The notes under the pieces: generated by a model | Database searches by the model: none | Seen by the model: only the letters and a program-made list of their open reading frames with translations | Told to the model about the DNA's origin: nothing | Shown here: in pieces, positions 1 through 11,600 of the stretch | How the letters are laid out: each line of letters opens with the position of its first letter | Numbering within the stretch: position 1 is the stretch's first letter | Origin: Mactra quadrangularis | Lineage: Eukaryota; Mollusca; Bivalvia; Venerida; Mactridae | NCBI GenBank assembly: GCA_025267735.1 | Contig: CM046305.1 | Location: 36,167,108-36,231,107, forward strand | DNA: 64,000 bases | Direction of reading: 5' to 3' | Position numbers and translations under genes: made by a program

Positions 1-94
1 AGTTTAATCAATATTAAAATTTTATCCTCACAAGACCTACTGTCCAGTAGTTTCATGGTGACTGTATAGTTACTGTTTTTCAACACCTTGCATA

Positions 95-290
95 GTTAAA
101 TTCTATTCAACCGTCAGTGGCCTATACGTTAAGCCTGCTTATATTATTACGTGCCATTTGTTCCATCATCTACATAAACACATATACATGAATCTATTAT
201 TATTGCTTGTGAACACAGAGTTACTGCCATGAGTATTTTAAACAGTGGGGTTAATGTATGCGCCCTATTGACATTAGAATGAAGTTTAAC
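95..290. mobile_element. Short inverted-repeat element (MITE), family 1 copy
   Basis: The two ends are imperfect inverted repeats: the left end reads GTTAAATTCTATTCAACCGT and the right end, reverse-complemented, begins GTTAAACTTCATTC. A better preserved copy lies at 23217-23414 and a partial one near 18066-18130. There is no ORF. It lies beyond the last resolved carboxypeptidase exon. The call rests on the paired ends and the three copies in the window. Confidence 0.5.
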
Positions 291-375
291 AATATTAAAA
301 CTAAGTTTCATTTCATGAAATATGTTTTTTACCTTTTTAATTTTTTTGTTTAAATTATTTGCATATCTATACTTA

Positions 376-588
376 ATAGACTATATCCGGAATTCAAATA
401 TTTGGGTTTTCCCCTCCGGTACAAACAAACTTTCACCGTTACAAAGAAAACACATGTACAAAGAACAATACTCAATGGGATTTAATCCATAGCTCGTGCT
501 ATTTAGCAAAAATGTGTAGAAAACTTTGTTTGTACCGCCTTGCACGGACGGAAAAAACCCATAAATTTGAATTCGGATTAGGTCTATT
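376..588. mobile_element. MITE, family 2, about 213 bp
   Basis: The ends form imperfect inverted repeats of roughly 35 bp: the left has ATAGACTATATCCGGAATTC followed by a TTTGGGTTTT stretch, and the right mirrors it. A second copy of the same family sits in APC7 intron 6 at about 10180-10399, with the same terminal motifs and a similar interior containing GTACAAACAAA. Non-coding. Confidence 0.6.
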
Positions 589-878
589 CACTAAATGTTT
601 TTAAAGAATGATCTTCATGGGTCCAAAAGGTTAACTTTTTCATGATTCTTTGAAGAATTAAATCATATATTTATTTATTTTTCAAATCATAATGCAATTT
701 CTAATGTAATGTTGTTAAGAAAATTTTGTTTCAATGTTAACTATATAGCTCTTTTAGGCTAACATGAGACATTGTTCACAGAGAATATCGCTAAGATTTG
801 TCTCAAGTTATCCTGAACGACCTTTATGTAAATATTATGTTATTTCCATTATTTCCAGTATGGAATACAATAACTAAC

Positions 879-3800
879 CTAGTATCTTGTTTCTTGACTT
901 TAGTCATTTCAAACTTGACTTTAACCATATCTACAGAGTCTATAACCATTATACTACCACTGTAATATGGACTGTACCTGTAAGAAATAAAACATATCAA
1001 GTATTAAATGACAAAATTTATATTAACATAATATTTATACAAACTTAACTACACAAATTGCAGGTTTAGTGCAAACAGTTTTAACTCACTCTTTTCTTAT
1101 ATTGAGTTACGATAGTTTTGCGCTAAACCCACAAAATATAGGCAGAAATAGATTTGTATGGCAATAAGCACAGAGTGTGAATCAGAAAGTGAGACCAATC
1201 CAGTTTTAGCAATATTGAAATTAAGTGGCATTCTCAGTTTCTGTCTGTTATAGAAATATACATAGGTAAGGCTCGAATTAAACCAAAAATTGGACACGCA
1301 AATTTTTGCGAGTTGATTTTACTTCAACTCGCAAAATGAGAAAATCACTCGTATTTTTCTCAAATTTTTACTAGCAAACGTATTTACTATGTATATATGC
1401 AATAAACACAATAGCACCATAGATAGAACAAGAGGGTTATTGTGGGATAGACAAAGAATATCAAACCAGTTATTACGGTGAATCTTTAATTGATACTATC
1501 AATCTATCTGTCTGTTTTAACACTGAGTTGAGCCTCGTTAGTTATGACAGTAATATTATTGCATCGATTTCAACTTGCCGAAATCAGCGAGTTAGAATTA
1601 AAGTTACTCGCAATTTTCAAAATCCACTTGCATTTTGCGAGTATGCGAGCTTAAATTCGAGCCCTGACATAGGCATTCAATATTAGATATAAACAAATGA
1701 ATGAAAATTTAGCGTTAAAAAGAGCATTGTTTGCCACTTGTGCTACCCAAAAGCTTTGCCATGGTAACTGAGATAAGGTTTTGAATGGCGTGTTCCTAAA
1801 AGACAATAACCCAAGGAATAATTTGGCCAAGTTGAAACTCTATCAGCCAATCAGCAATGAAATAAGAGGAAATAGTCCCGATCATGTTAAGGTAAATCAT
1901 GGCCAATTTTCTCCAATGTCCCAATCAGTAGATGATAAATATAATAAAACTTACCCATCGGCATACACTGTGAATTTATATGTGTCACCAACTAACAATC
2001 TCCAGAAATATCCATGTTTATCAGTGGTTACATTATGAGCAATACCATTCACTGCTACAATAGCTCCCTCAATACCTTCTTGTGTCTCTTTATCTACTAT
2101 CTGACCATATACACCATTATTTATCTGAAAATTTTACATTTTATATCAATTTGAGGGTTTTCTGCAAGACTGTAGTAAGTGCATTAGTTAAAGAGTGAGT
2201 TACTACAGTCTTGCAAGCAATTTTCGAGTTACAAATCTATATAAACAATGTATTCAAATATTTCAAAGTAAAAGTGTGGTTTAAAGTCTACTTCTATAAT
2301 ATAAACATGTTCAGCCGACTTAACAATGTTGTTTGATAACCCCTGATCATTGAAATCATCTTCAGATAGGAGATTCCTCACATACCTATTTACAACTGGG
2401 TGGAGTGGAACAAATGTAGGAAAATTTCTTGCTTAAGTTATATAGCAGTGCCCCAAGAAAGGTTTGAACCTTCAACCTCTCTATCCCCTGGGGCAGATCC
2501 AGGATTTTTTTCTAGGGGGGGGGGGGGGGTCCGAACTTTTCTAGAGGGATCCACACTTTTCTAGGGGGGTCCGAACCTCGAACCACGACCACATTATACA
2601 CATTTTGCAGAAAAAATGCAACATATAATTATTGATAATAAAAACTACATTACCATTAAATATATGTTAAGCACCGAGAAAAATTGCTTCATGCTACTTA
2701 AAAATGACTTACAGACAAGAAATACACCAATGGACAGGTACACTTTCCAAATTCTAGGCAAATTCTAAGGGGGGTCCGGAACCCCCCTGACCTCCCCGCT
2801 GGATCCGCCTATGATCCCTTAGCCCATGTCCTACCACTTGACCACACTGCTCCTACTTTTCTGACTTAATATAGTTACCAAGCATTAAGCCAAATTTCTG
2901 AAGGTCCAAATCAAACAATCAGGGGTATAATCAAATTTTAAGGACTAACATTTATTAAATTTCAAGATTCAAATGGAAAAATCTTAACACTAAATGCTTA
3001 CCTGTTCCATAAAAGCTAGCAAAGCTTCCTTATTATTATTCCATTCAGTGAGCAGTTCAGTCCTTCTAGGATATTTACAACATGACAATTCAACTGTGAT
3101 TTCAAAACAATTACTATGTAAATAATTATAATCCTGCATTCCACCTGTAATGAAAAGTAAAGCATAGTGCTATTTATCATATGAGCAAAGGGAAATAATT
3201 TTCAGAATTTAAATAGACTTAAATAATAACCCCCCCCAAAATGACATTTTCAACCACAATGCATTAATCTTATAAATTAGGTGACTTAGATGACATGTTA
3301 CTGTCATACATGTTCATCTTATCCAGTCTTTTAATTATTTATGAATGACATTTAAGATAAAAGTAAATTCCTTGTCTTAAATTTCCTTAAGCACTGGCCC
3401 AATCTATAATGCTACATAGTAAAGGCAGAATACATTTTACTTGTCACAGGCTTTGACTAGTGGATTAAGGCGATGAATGAAACTGTCTGTTAACAGGGCT
3501 TTTATAGGGTGGTTTGGGAAAAAGGCCCCGGCCCAAATTGGGAATTTTTAACACGCTAAATAGTCTGATTTAGGAAAAAAATATTGACAAATCAACCCAG
3601 TTTGGAAATTTCATCATTAATGTTTTGGCATTAAAGCTTTATATGCCTTGCTTTGGTGTTGCAGTGCTCTTAAAGAGTTTGTTCTGACAGTTCAGAGGGG
3701 CTTTCACAGCAAATTCTCATGTTTTTATTGAAATCATGTATAAAGGGAATTATTTAACAAGATTGGGATTTTTTTCTTGAAATTGGGAAAAATGGTCATT

Positions 3801-5281
3801 TTTTTGGCATTGGAAATGAGGACCATATTCAGACCTGTGAGATAGTCTGAAAAAGCCCTGGTTAATTACAAAGACTACTCACCAGGTACATCATACCAAT
3901 GAGCTCCATTAGTAACACCATTAACAAAGAAATCACCACACCTCTGCCCACTTTTATGCATGGTTAAATGATTGGTAGAATATGTAGTAGCTAATTTCTT
4001 GAAAATTGCATCATCTGGGGAGGCACTGTACACACCTGAAGAGGAACAAGAAGTCTTTCATATACATGTAACACAAAACATATTTGTAGTTTTTAAAATA
4101 CCATGTGTAATGATGACATGAGAGTTGATTAAGTCAAGATGGTAAATATGACTTTATTTTCAATAACAACAAATACTATAAATTAAGATGTGTTTAATTC
4201 TTAAAGTTTTAAAGTTGAAACATATTCACGTTATAAGATTAAGTAATGCCTCAGTCCCATAAAATCGTGGCTTCTTGCGGACGCGCACGTGCAGACAATT
4301 GTAGGCCGTGGGAAGCCTTGTGAAGGTATGCACATAGTAAAAAACAACACACCCGTACAGAGCCGTAGCTGGAAGATATGCATGTTTAATCCATACTCGG
4401 TCATGATTTTGTTCACGATTTGAATTTGAAACTGATTTGAAACTGGGCTCATCTCATGGACCTTGGTTAAAACAAAACAATCCGTACGGGTACGCAAGAG
4501 TTCTTCCTGATTTTTATGCATTAAAATCTCTCCATGATTCTGGGGTTAAATATTAATGCTATGAATCTATGGACTGAAATAACAGACTAAATCAGTGGAC
4601 ATTTATATCATGAAAATATTTACCGTGGTCCTTGTGTGACGGAGAATCATCAAACGGATATGAAGCAACCACACTACCACCATGTAGGTTGGCTGACAGT
4701 ATAAAATTTGTTCCTTCAATCCATTTAATCAATGCATCAGTTTCCGGTTGTCTATTCTGCCCGGTATTTGGATCAAACTGATCAGGGAAATTCCTATTCA
4801 GATCAACATTGTTGGCATTTTCTCGTCCATGAATCCCATCACATTCACCCTCATTAGCTTGTTCAAATCCGTCAGGATTCATGGAAGGCATAATAAATAT
4901 ATCTACGCCATCAACCAGCTTGGTAACTCGTTCATCTTTTTTATAATTCTCCAATAAATATTGTATTAAATAAATTAAGATTTGTCGTCCGATAGCTTCG
5001 TTACCATGCATGTTCCCGACATATTTAAACTTTGGTTCACCAACTTCATCGGTGTCCACATTGTCACTTATTTCTAATGCCCACAAGTGTCTACCTTTCA
5101 CACTTTCCCCTATTGAATGAAGTTTACAAATGTTAGGGTAAGTGGCTGTCAAATTTTGTAGGAGGGACGTCAGTTGCTCATAACTATGATAATGTGATGT
5201 GTCAATACTCCTTTCATAAATTGTATGTGGGACAGCTACCACAGTTCCAATAAGAACACAAATTAACGCAAAATATTCCAT
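879..5281 (-). CDS. M14 metallocarboxypeptidase, N/E (regulatory) subfamily, five exons resolved, 3' end unresolved
   Basis: The gene predicts a secreted or membrane-associated zinc carboxypeptidase that removes C-terminal, typically basic, residues. Exons on the minus strand are 5281-4624, 4035-3883, 3144-3002, 2124-1955 and 977-879; all introns are GT-AG and frame is kept, giving about 407 residues. The start at 5281 precedes a signal peptide ([17 protein letters not shown]); the frame stays open upstream to 5446, but that extension lacks one. Visible motifs are the zinc ligands His and Glu in [11 protein letters not shown], substrate-binding residues in [12 protein letters not shown], the third zinc ligand in [17 protein letters not shown], the [20 protein letters not shown] stretch, and the catalytic Glu in [12 protein letters not shown]. 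Exons 4-5 encode the transthyretin-like domain ([17 protein letters not shown]...). The length fits a single-domain CPE/CPM/CPN-type enzyme, but the first domain of a multi-domain CPD is possible. After 879 the transcript either splices onward (GTTAG donor) or reads through to a stop at 824-826. Confidence 0.93.
1269..1667. mobile_element. hAT-type MITE in the carboxypeptidase intron
   Basis: The ends are inverted repeats of the form AGGCTCGAATT (left) and TCAGGGCTCGAATTTAAGC (right, reverse-complemented). The element is flanked by an 8-bp direct repeat with one mismatch, CATAGGTA at 1261-1268 and CATAGGCA at 1668-1675. An 8-bp target duplication together with CAGGG-like ends points to the hAT superfamily. 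It also has internal TTGCGAGTTG inverted motifs. It has no ORF of note. Confidence 0.7.
2163..2216. repeat. Perfect short hairpin in carboxypeptidase intron
   Basis: TGCAAGACTGTAGTAA near 2163 is answered by its exact complement TTACTACAGTCTTGCA ending near 2216, with a loop of about 22 bases. The stem is 16 bp and contains no mismatches. It is most likely a degenerate foldback element. Confidence 0.6.
2375..2853 (-). mobile_element. tRNA-derived SINE (reverse orientation), split by a nested element
   Basis: Read on the minus strand, the right end starts GGAGCAGTGTGGTCAAGTGG, a good pol III A box. After removal of the insert at 2492-2809 it continues into GAAGGTTCAAACC, a B box. The tail (…CAACTGGGTGGAGTGGAAC on the plus strand) matches the SINE copies at 19885-20032 and 9570-9720. 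The copy lies in the carboxypeptidase intron, antisense to the plus strand. Confidence 0.65.
2492..2809. mobile_element. MITE nested inside the SINE
   Basis: The left end is GGCAGATCCAGGATTTTTT and the right end, reverse-complemented, is GGCGGATCCAGCGGGG. The left flank carries a G-tract (2515-2530), with GGGGTCC repeated on both sides. It interrupts the tRNA-derived SINE between its B box and A box, so it inserted later. No coding capacity. Confidence 0.65.
3494..3860. mobile_element. hAT-like MITE in carboxypeptidase intron
   Basis: The element begins CAGGGCTTTTATAGG and ends ...CTGAAAAAGCCCTG, giving inverted CAGGGCTTTT ends. The bases GTTAA occur immediately outside both ends (…TGTTAA and GTTAATTAC), shorter than the 8 bp expected of hAT. 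The inside is composed of AAATTGGGAA-type tracts. Non-coding. Confidence 0.55.
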
Positions 5282-5638
5282 CCTGAAGGCAACATACGTG
5301 GACTTGCAGACCAATGTTGTATTTACAATTTTTACTTCCGCCGAATAAAATTTACCACAAAGAGATGATAAATAACGAAAAGATTGATCAATTTGATGAA
5401 TCCCAAAACACTGCCGCATAACACTGCTACTTGTGATGTCTATCATATTATTTTTTTATTATCAGTAAACTAATTTTGTGCTATAATTACTATAAAATAG
5501 TTAAACAATAAATCTGCTTTCCGCCAATGTCCGTCGTTTTTATTCATTTCGCCCTGAAATATCATTTTCGCGTTTTAGTGATACCCCGTTAAGTCAGAAT
5601 ATTTAATTTTCAAAACATTGTTTCAAACTTCCCACAAG
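5282..5638. promoter_or_regulatory. Bidirectional promoter between carboxypeptidase and APC7
   Basis: This 357-bp gap separates two divergent start codons, so it must hold both 5' UTRs and promoters. A CCAAT box is at 5524-5528 (CGCCAAT), and E2F-like sequences are TTTCGCC at 5547-5553 and TTTTCGCG at 5565-5572. All three are closer to APC7, whose start is at 5639. I see no TATA box at a convincing distance. Transcription start sites are not determined. Confidence 0.65.
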
Positions 5639-8600
5639 ATGTATTTTGAGCAGCTTAAGTTGTTGCATGATTCAGAACTTTATGAAGATGTCAAACAAAT
5701 GGTAAGCATAGCCTTTTTAACTAATTGTATTTCATAAAAATTAACTTTTTGTTAATTGTTATATGTTTTCGCGACCCATACATATTAATGTCAGAGTATC
5801 CCTAGGTGCCAGCACAGGTGACAGACTCAATTTTCCCCTATTATAGTATATATAAAGATTCTCTATATATACTATAATAAGGAAAAATTGAGTCTGTCAC
5901 CTGTGGGTGCCAGGCATAATTTTCTTTCAATTGTGTATGATTTTTAGTTTCCCTTTAATAAAACACTATCAGAGGAATATCTGTGTCTAGATCATTCTAT
6001 CTTTGATGATCCCAATTCATACTTATCCTGGCCTAAACCAAATTTGGTCTGTAAACAGTTCTTGAAAATTTACGTGGGTTATATGTAAATAATATTAATA
6101 TTTATAATAACTTAAATAAGGATAATTTTTTACGCTTATATTGGTTTTGCAATGGCATGATTACGTTTTGTTTAATGTATCATTGCAATGATTGATCATT
6201 CTTTTCTGTAACATGCAAAACATTTTAATTATGCTCTGTCTAAAGTTATGGTAACATAGCTTATTAACTTCGTAATCTAGAGGCATAGACCAAATGATAA
6301 TCCTAGACAACCTTTTGACTGTTCGAGAGAATGCTAGAAGTTTTAATTCTCAGATATTTTTCTACTATTAAACATTAAAACATGCTATTATTCATCATTA
6401 TTAAAAAAAAGACATAAAAGTAAATCATGTACCATTTACAAATTATTTCAGGCAAGTATTGTGTTAACATTGTATGACAATAACACATACACAGAGTTAT
6501 TATCTGCTACACAGAAGTATCAATGTTATGTATTTTATGGGAATGCTCTCTATCATCTCAGAGAGTATACTAAGGCTGAGGTTAGTTCATTTTTTTATTC
6601 ATACTTTTTAAAAAATAAAATTCCAGCCTCTGTCTTTTGGTAAATAACCACTGGCAGCATAGCTTTTGTTACCTTTAACATGAAAATTTAATGCAAGAGA
6701 CCTCTTCCTAAAGGCAATCCCTAGCAAGTGATTTTTGAAAGCTATTCTTATATAGCATAAGAAACTCTTATTAAGAGTTCTACAGAACTGTTTGCTTCAA
6801 GCTAGCAAATCCAAAATGGTGACTTCCACAAACAAAAGTTTAGAATTGTAACTTGTGAAGGGGGCCAAGATGGTTAGCTGTATTTTACCTCTAATAACTA
6901 AATGTGGAAGATATTTTGATCACTAACTTTTATGCATTTTAAATGTTTAAAATATGACTCCATAGTTTTATATTTATTATTTAGTGTCACATAGAAGATA
7001 AGATTTATCCAAATATGTGATCTCATTAAAAGTCATTATTATCATTTATTTGTTTTTTATTTAAATTATTAATTTCAATTTCAGGATTTATACAAGAAGG
7101 CTCTATTGTTGTTAAAAGCTATAAATAAGACAAAAGGAAAGTCTAGTCAATCAGCTGCAATCACCAATGTAAGTATTTAAGCATCTTACAGTTTTTTGTT
7201 GTCAACCTCCACTTGGTTTTAGACAGCTCCTAATACACTGTATGATGAACTTTAGATTTTCTTAATTTTTGATAGGAAATAAGGTCTTCTTAGACATGTG
7301 AAAGAAATAAAACACATTTAAAAAGATGCGTCAAATGCCCTCAATAAGATTGGTAAATAGTGTACAGTAAAATTATTGCATTTAAATTTTCACAGGAGAT
7401 CAAGTTCACTTCGAGAAGTTTAGTGAAACCATGCCTGTACATCTGGTGATATCAACTATTTTAAATACAAGTTTCATGTCACTAGTTTTATAATACCTAT
7501 GTAAAAGATGTTTTTTCAGGACTGAAATTTGACCTTTTTCCTTCATGAAAACTTACTTTTCCCCCATTTTTCTTTAGAGAAATTTCCTTGTCCAAAATTG
7601 TTTACCATTTTAATCTTAGGTAAAAGAAAATGATTATACTGTAACTGTACTAGTGTTGGGTTACTAGTATTTTTTTAGGATGACCAATATTTGAATTTTA
7701 GAGGCCCAAGTGAGGACCATGTGAAAATAGCTAGCCTTTGACCATGTATGTAACTAAGCTAGTCATACAACTGTCTTATAAATTGTTGTAGTAACATATT
7801 TATTAACACTGTAGTTTAATTTTCAAATTAGAATTAATCATGGTATTAATTTATATTTTTTATATTAATAGGATATAACATCAGATGTTGAAGTGAAGTA
7901 TAAAATGTATCAATGTTTGTTACAAACCAAACAATACAAGGAAGCTATGTCCGTGGTGAGTATTGTCTAGGACTGCAACTATTGATTCATCAGAAGTTGA
8001 TTGTGAATGGCTCTGGTTCTATTATAATTAAAGACCCATGATTTCTGATTCAATGCAGGCCTTTTATCATGTCTTATTACATTATATAGATAGAAACCAA
8101 ACATTATATGGATAGAAGCGGAAGTGCTCCTAGTAGGCAATGCACATTGGCAGTCAGTGTTTGACTTTGTTACGTTTCTTTAAAGTTCATATTATAATTT
8201 TAAATGATGTTTTAGTCTCTTTCAACAAGTCTTTCATTTTTAGACTTTTAGTTACAATGATAAACTACTGATAAGTAAATAAGTAAATTTATTTGCTTTA
8301 TTAATATCAATATCATTATTATCATTGTTATTTACAGTTGGAAGGTATAAGTACGAAACAAAGAACAGCTAAAGTAAATCTTGCCTTAGCTAAAATGTAT
8401 ACAAGAGCTGGTATGGATAGATCTGCTATCACAAGTTATAGAGAAGTTTTAAGGTATTATAATTTATACCTTTACATTGTATTGTTTGGTGCTTTACATT
8501 ATTATACCCCCGCTTCGAAGAAGAGGGGGGTATACTGTTTTACCCTTGTCTGTGCGTCCGTCCGTTACAAAATTTCCATCGCAGTTTTCTCTGCAACTAT

Positions 8601-11600
8601 AACATGCAGCAGCCTAATACTTTGCATATTGCTTCGTCCCATAGTCCCATGTGGTGTAAAGCGATTTCATGCTCCTTGCTCATCTACTTCCTGTTTGTCG
8701 CATATATTTAGATTTTTGCGGGAGTATCACTAGTGAGCATTAGCTCACAGATTTACTTGTTTTGAATTTTTTCTATCAACATTCTATGACAGCTGGTTCT
8801 CTTAAAAACAGTTTTCCTGTTCTGAAAAGTGTGAAACCTTACCTGTGTCTAAAAAAGTTGAGTACTTTTGCCGTGTTCAGCATGCTAGCTGGAAATTGTC
8901 AAAACAAAGCTGTAGGTCACAGAGTAATAAATCACTCTCTAGTATCTACCATAGACAGCTTAATCACATCATCTCATTGCTCTGTGCAAAACTAGTCTAA
9001 CTTCATGTAATAAAGAAGGATGTAGACTAGTTTTCTAGCTTTTGAAAGGAGGGAAGAGTTCCAACTTTTACAACAGGATTCAAAACCATTAGATAGATTT
9101 ATAGATAGATTTATTTGTGATGCTGTTTACAAATTTTACAAATCATACAAATATTTAACAATAACATAATAACAAGAATATGACCTAAGATATCACAGTA
9201 ATGAATGAAGATATTAGTAAAGCCCATAAAGTCCTAGGACTTAATTCCAATGGGGTCCTTTGCCTTAAATTCTTTCATATCTACTCTAATAATTTTCAAG
9301 TAATACAAAATGACATAGTTCAAGCATTACATCTTATTTTATTACAACTAGACAGACATGTGTTATCTCCCCTTGAATCTTGATTTTACCTTCTTATATT
9401 ATTGCCCTGTTATTTATATATTTCAGAGAATGTCCATTAGCTTTAGAATCTATAAATGGTTTGATATCCCTTGGTTTGAAAGCTATAGATGTACATAGTT
9501 TAGTATTGAATGGTTTACCTAGTGATATATCATGTGAATGGTAAGTTATAATGGATCATTTGTGGGAGCTAATAGTGGGGAAGAAGCGCAGCTTAGATTT
9601 TGAGAGGTCTAAGATTTGAAACCCACAAAGGTCACTGCTAATTTCCTTGAACAAGAAATTTACATGTGATTGCTTCACTACTCTCTAGTGGAAAAGGGTA
9701 CTTGTATCATATGGGTGGTATATTTCTATTGAACCAATATGTAGGCTGCACTATGTGGAGTAATTGACTCCCTTTAGAGATTGATAGTTAGATACTCGGT
9801 GCCCGATGACCAGGGCCCATATTCACTATCGCTTTTTGAGTCTAAAACTGAGTAGTTTGAGTCTGAGCTTGAGATTTTTTTTTGTGAATATGGGCCCAGG
9901 GGTAATAGATGTTTTGCCGTCGCTGTGAATATCCATTAGCAAGAAACTTAGACTGTAAATTCAATTACTTATACTTTTTATCAACTATATATATTGTAAA
10001 CAACTTTACAACCATGTGTAATTACTAAAGTAATAATCCACTATAAAGTGAATAGTCCCTATATTAAGATCATTACGCTACAAAAACCATTAATTTTGAT
10101 GATCCTAATAATGGAACTTTTCTTTAGGATGAAATATGTCTGGATCTGAAAATCCTGATTTAAAAACAGATGGTTTGATTGTCTTTATCTGGAACTCCAA
10201 ATTATGGGTTTTTCCATCCATGCACAGGCTGTACAAACAAAGTTACTTACACATTATTGCTAAAAAGCACAAGATAGGGATTATTATTACAGAGATTAAA
10301 TATTTTTGTTCTTAGTTCACATGTTTTCATTGTAACAGTGAAAATTCATTTGTACAGCAGGGAAAAACCCAAATATTTGAATTCCAGATATAGTCTATTG
10401 ATTATGGTACTCTTGTTTCTTTTACAGGTTAACACAATGGATGCGTGGGCAATCTCATAATACATCACAAGAGTTTGTTAATGCAGTTGTATCATTTCAT
10501 TATGAGAATCAGTTATGTTTAAAAGATAATGTCTATATGATTACTAATATTGCTAGAGCTTTATTTCTCTATGGTCACTACTCACAGGCATTGCTGACTT
10601 TTAAGAGGGTAAGTTGAAATTTTGGTTTTAGCTACTTACTCTCAGATTTAGCTTTTTTTGTATTTTAATTTATTTTTCAGTGTCTGTAATTATGTTACGA
10701 AGATGAATTCTCAATAGTATCAGACAAAATGTCCTGCAGATTATGAGAATTATAATTCAAGATAATTAAAAATTGCAATAAAATCATCTTTAGCAGGGCA
10801 GCCGCATGTTCAGGAACGACTGTTAGCAAACCTTTCGGTTACAGGACAACTCAAACCGTAGACAACTCTACCAAAGGATAAATCAACTCAAAGTTGGGAA
10901 AACTCAAACTGTTAGAGTGAGGTATTGAGTTTTCTCGGGTTGAGTTGTCTTTGGGTTGAGTTGTCCAACCCTAACGTAACAGAACGTTTCGGAACATTCG
11001 AGGTAATTGAACGCGCTGCAGGTTTCTGTGCATGCAATTTCCTTTTTTTAATGGTATGCCAATTTGCACTAATCTTTCGCCTCAGCCAAGATCAGATGCA
11101 AATTTTATCATTGCCTTATGTTATATACCTGTATCTGATGTATTTTGTATTATATTGTACTAAATCTTTTTGCAGGAGGTAGCTTTATGTCATGGTTACA
11201 TGTTCCAGAAAACCAAACATTGATATCTTTCATCAATATTTTGCATGAGCTTGATAAGTAGTAAAAAAATGACCAAAAATTAGCGTTATGCTGTAACATT
11301 TCAAAATAGGGGTTTTGGTAAAAAGAAATTTCTTTTTTCAGACAGTGTCTACATGTAATGTGATTTTCTATATGGATGCATAATTTTGTACCCTTTATTT
11401 TGCGGGTTGTTTGAACAAAATCAGTCCACGACAACCTGAGAAATCAAATAAATACTGAAACCACACAGTCATTATGCGATTTGCATTATTTGTAATGAAA
11501 GATTTACAAATGCCACTACATTTTTTTGTTTTACCCAAATCTTGTTGGTTTCTGCACTAATAATTAGTGGAACACCAGTTTGATCAATTTAAAAACACAT

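Noticed and set aside
4231..4521. 96-codon minus-strand frame between carboxypeptidase exons 1 and 2
   Set aside because: It lies in an intron, has no motif, and the flanking exons join in frame without it.
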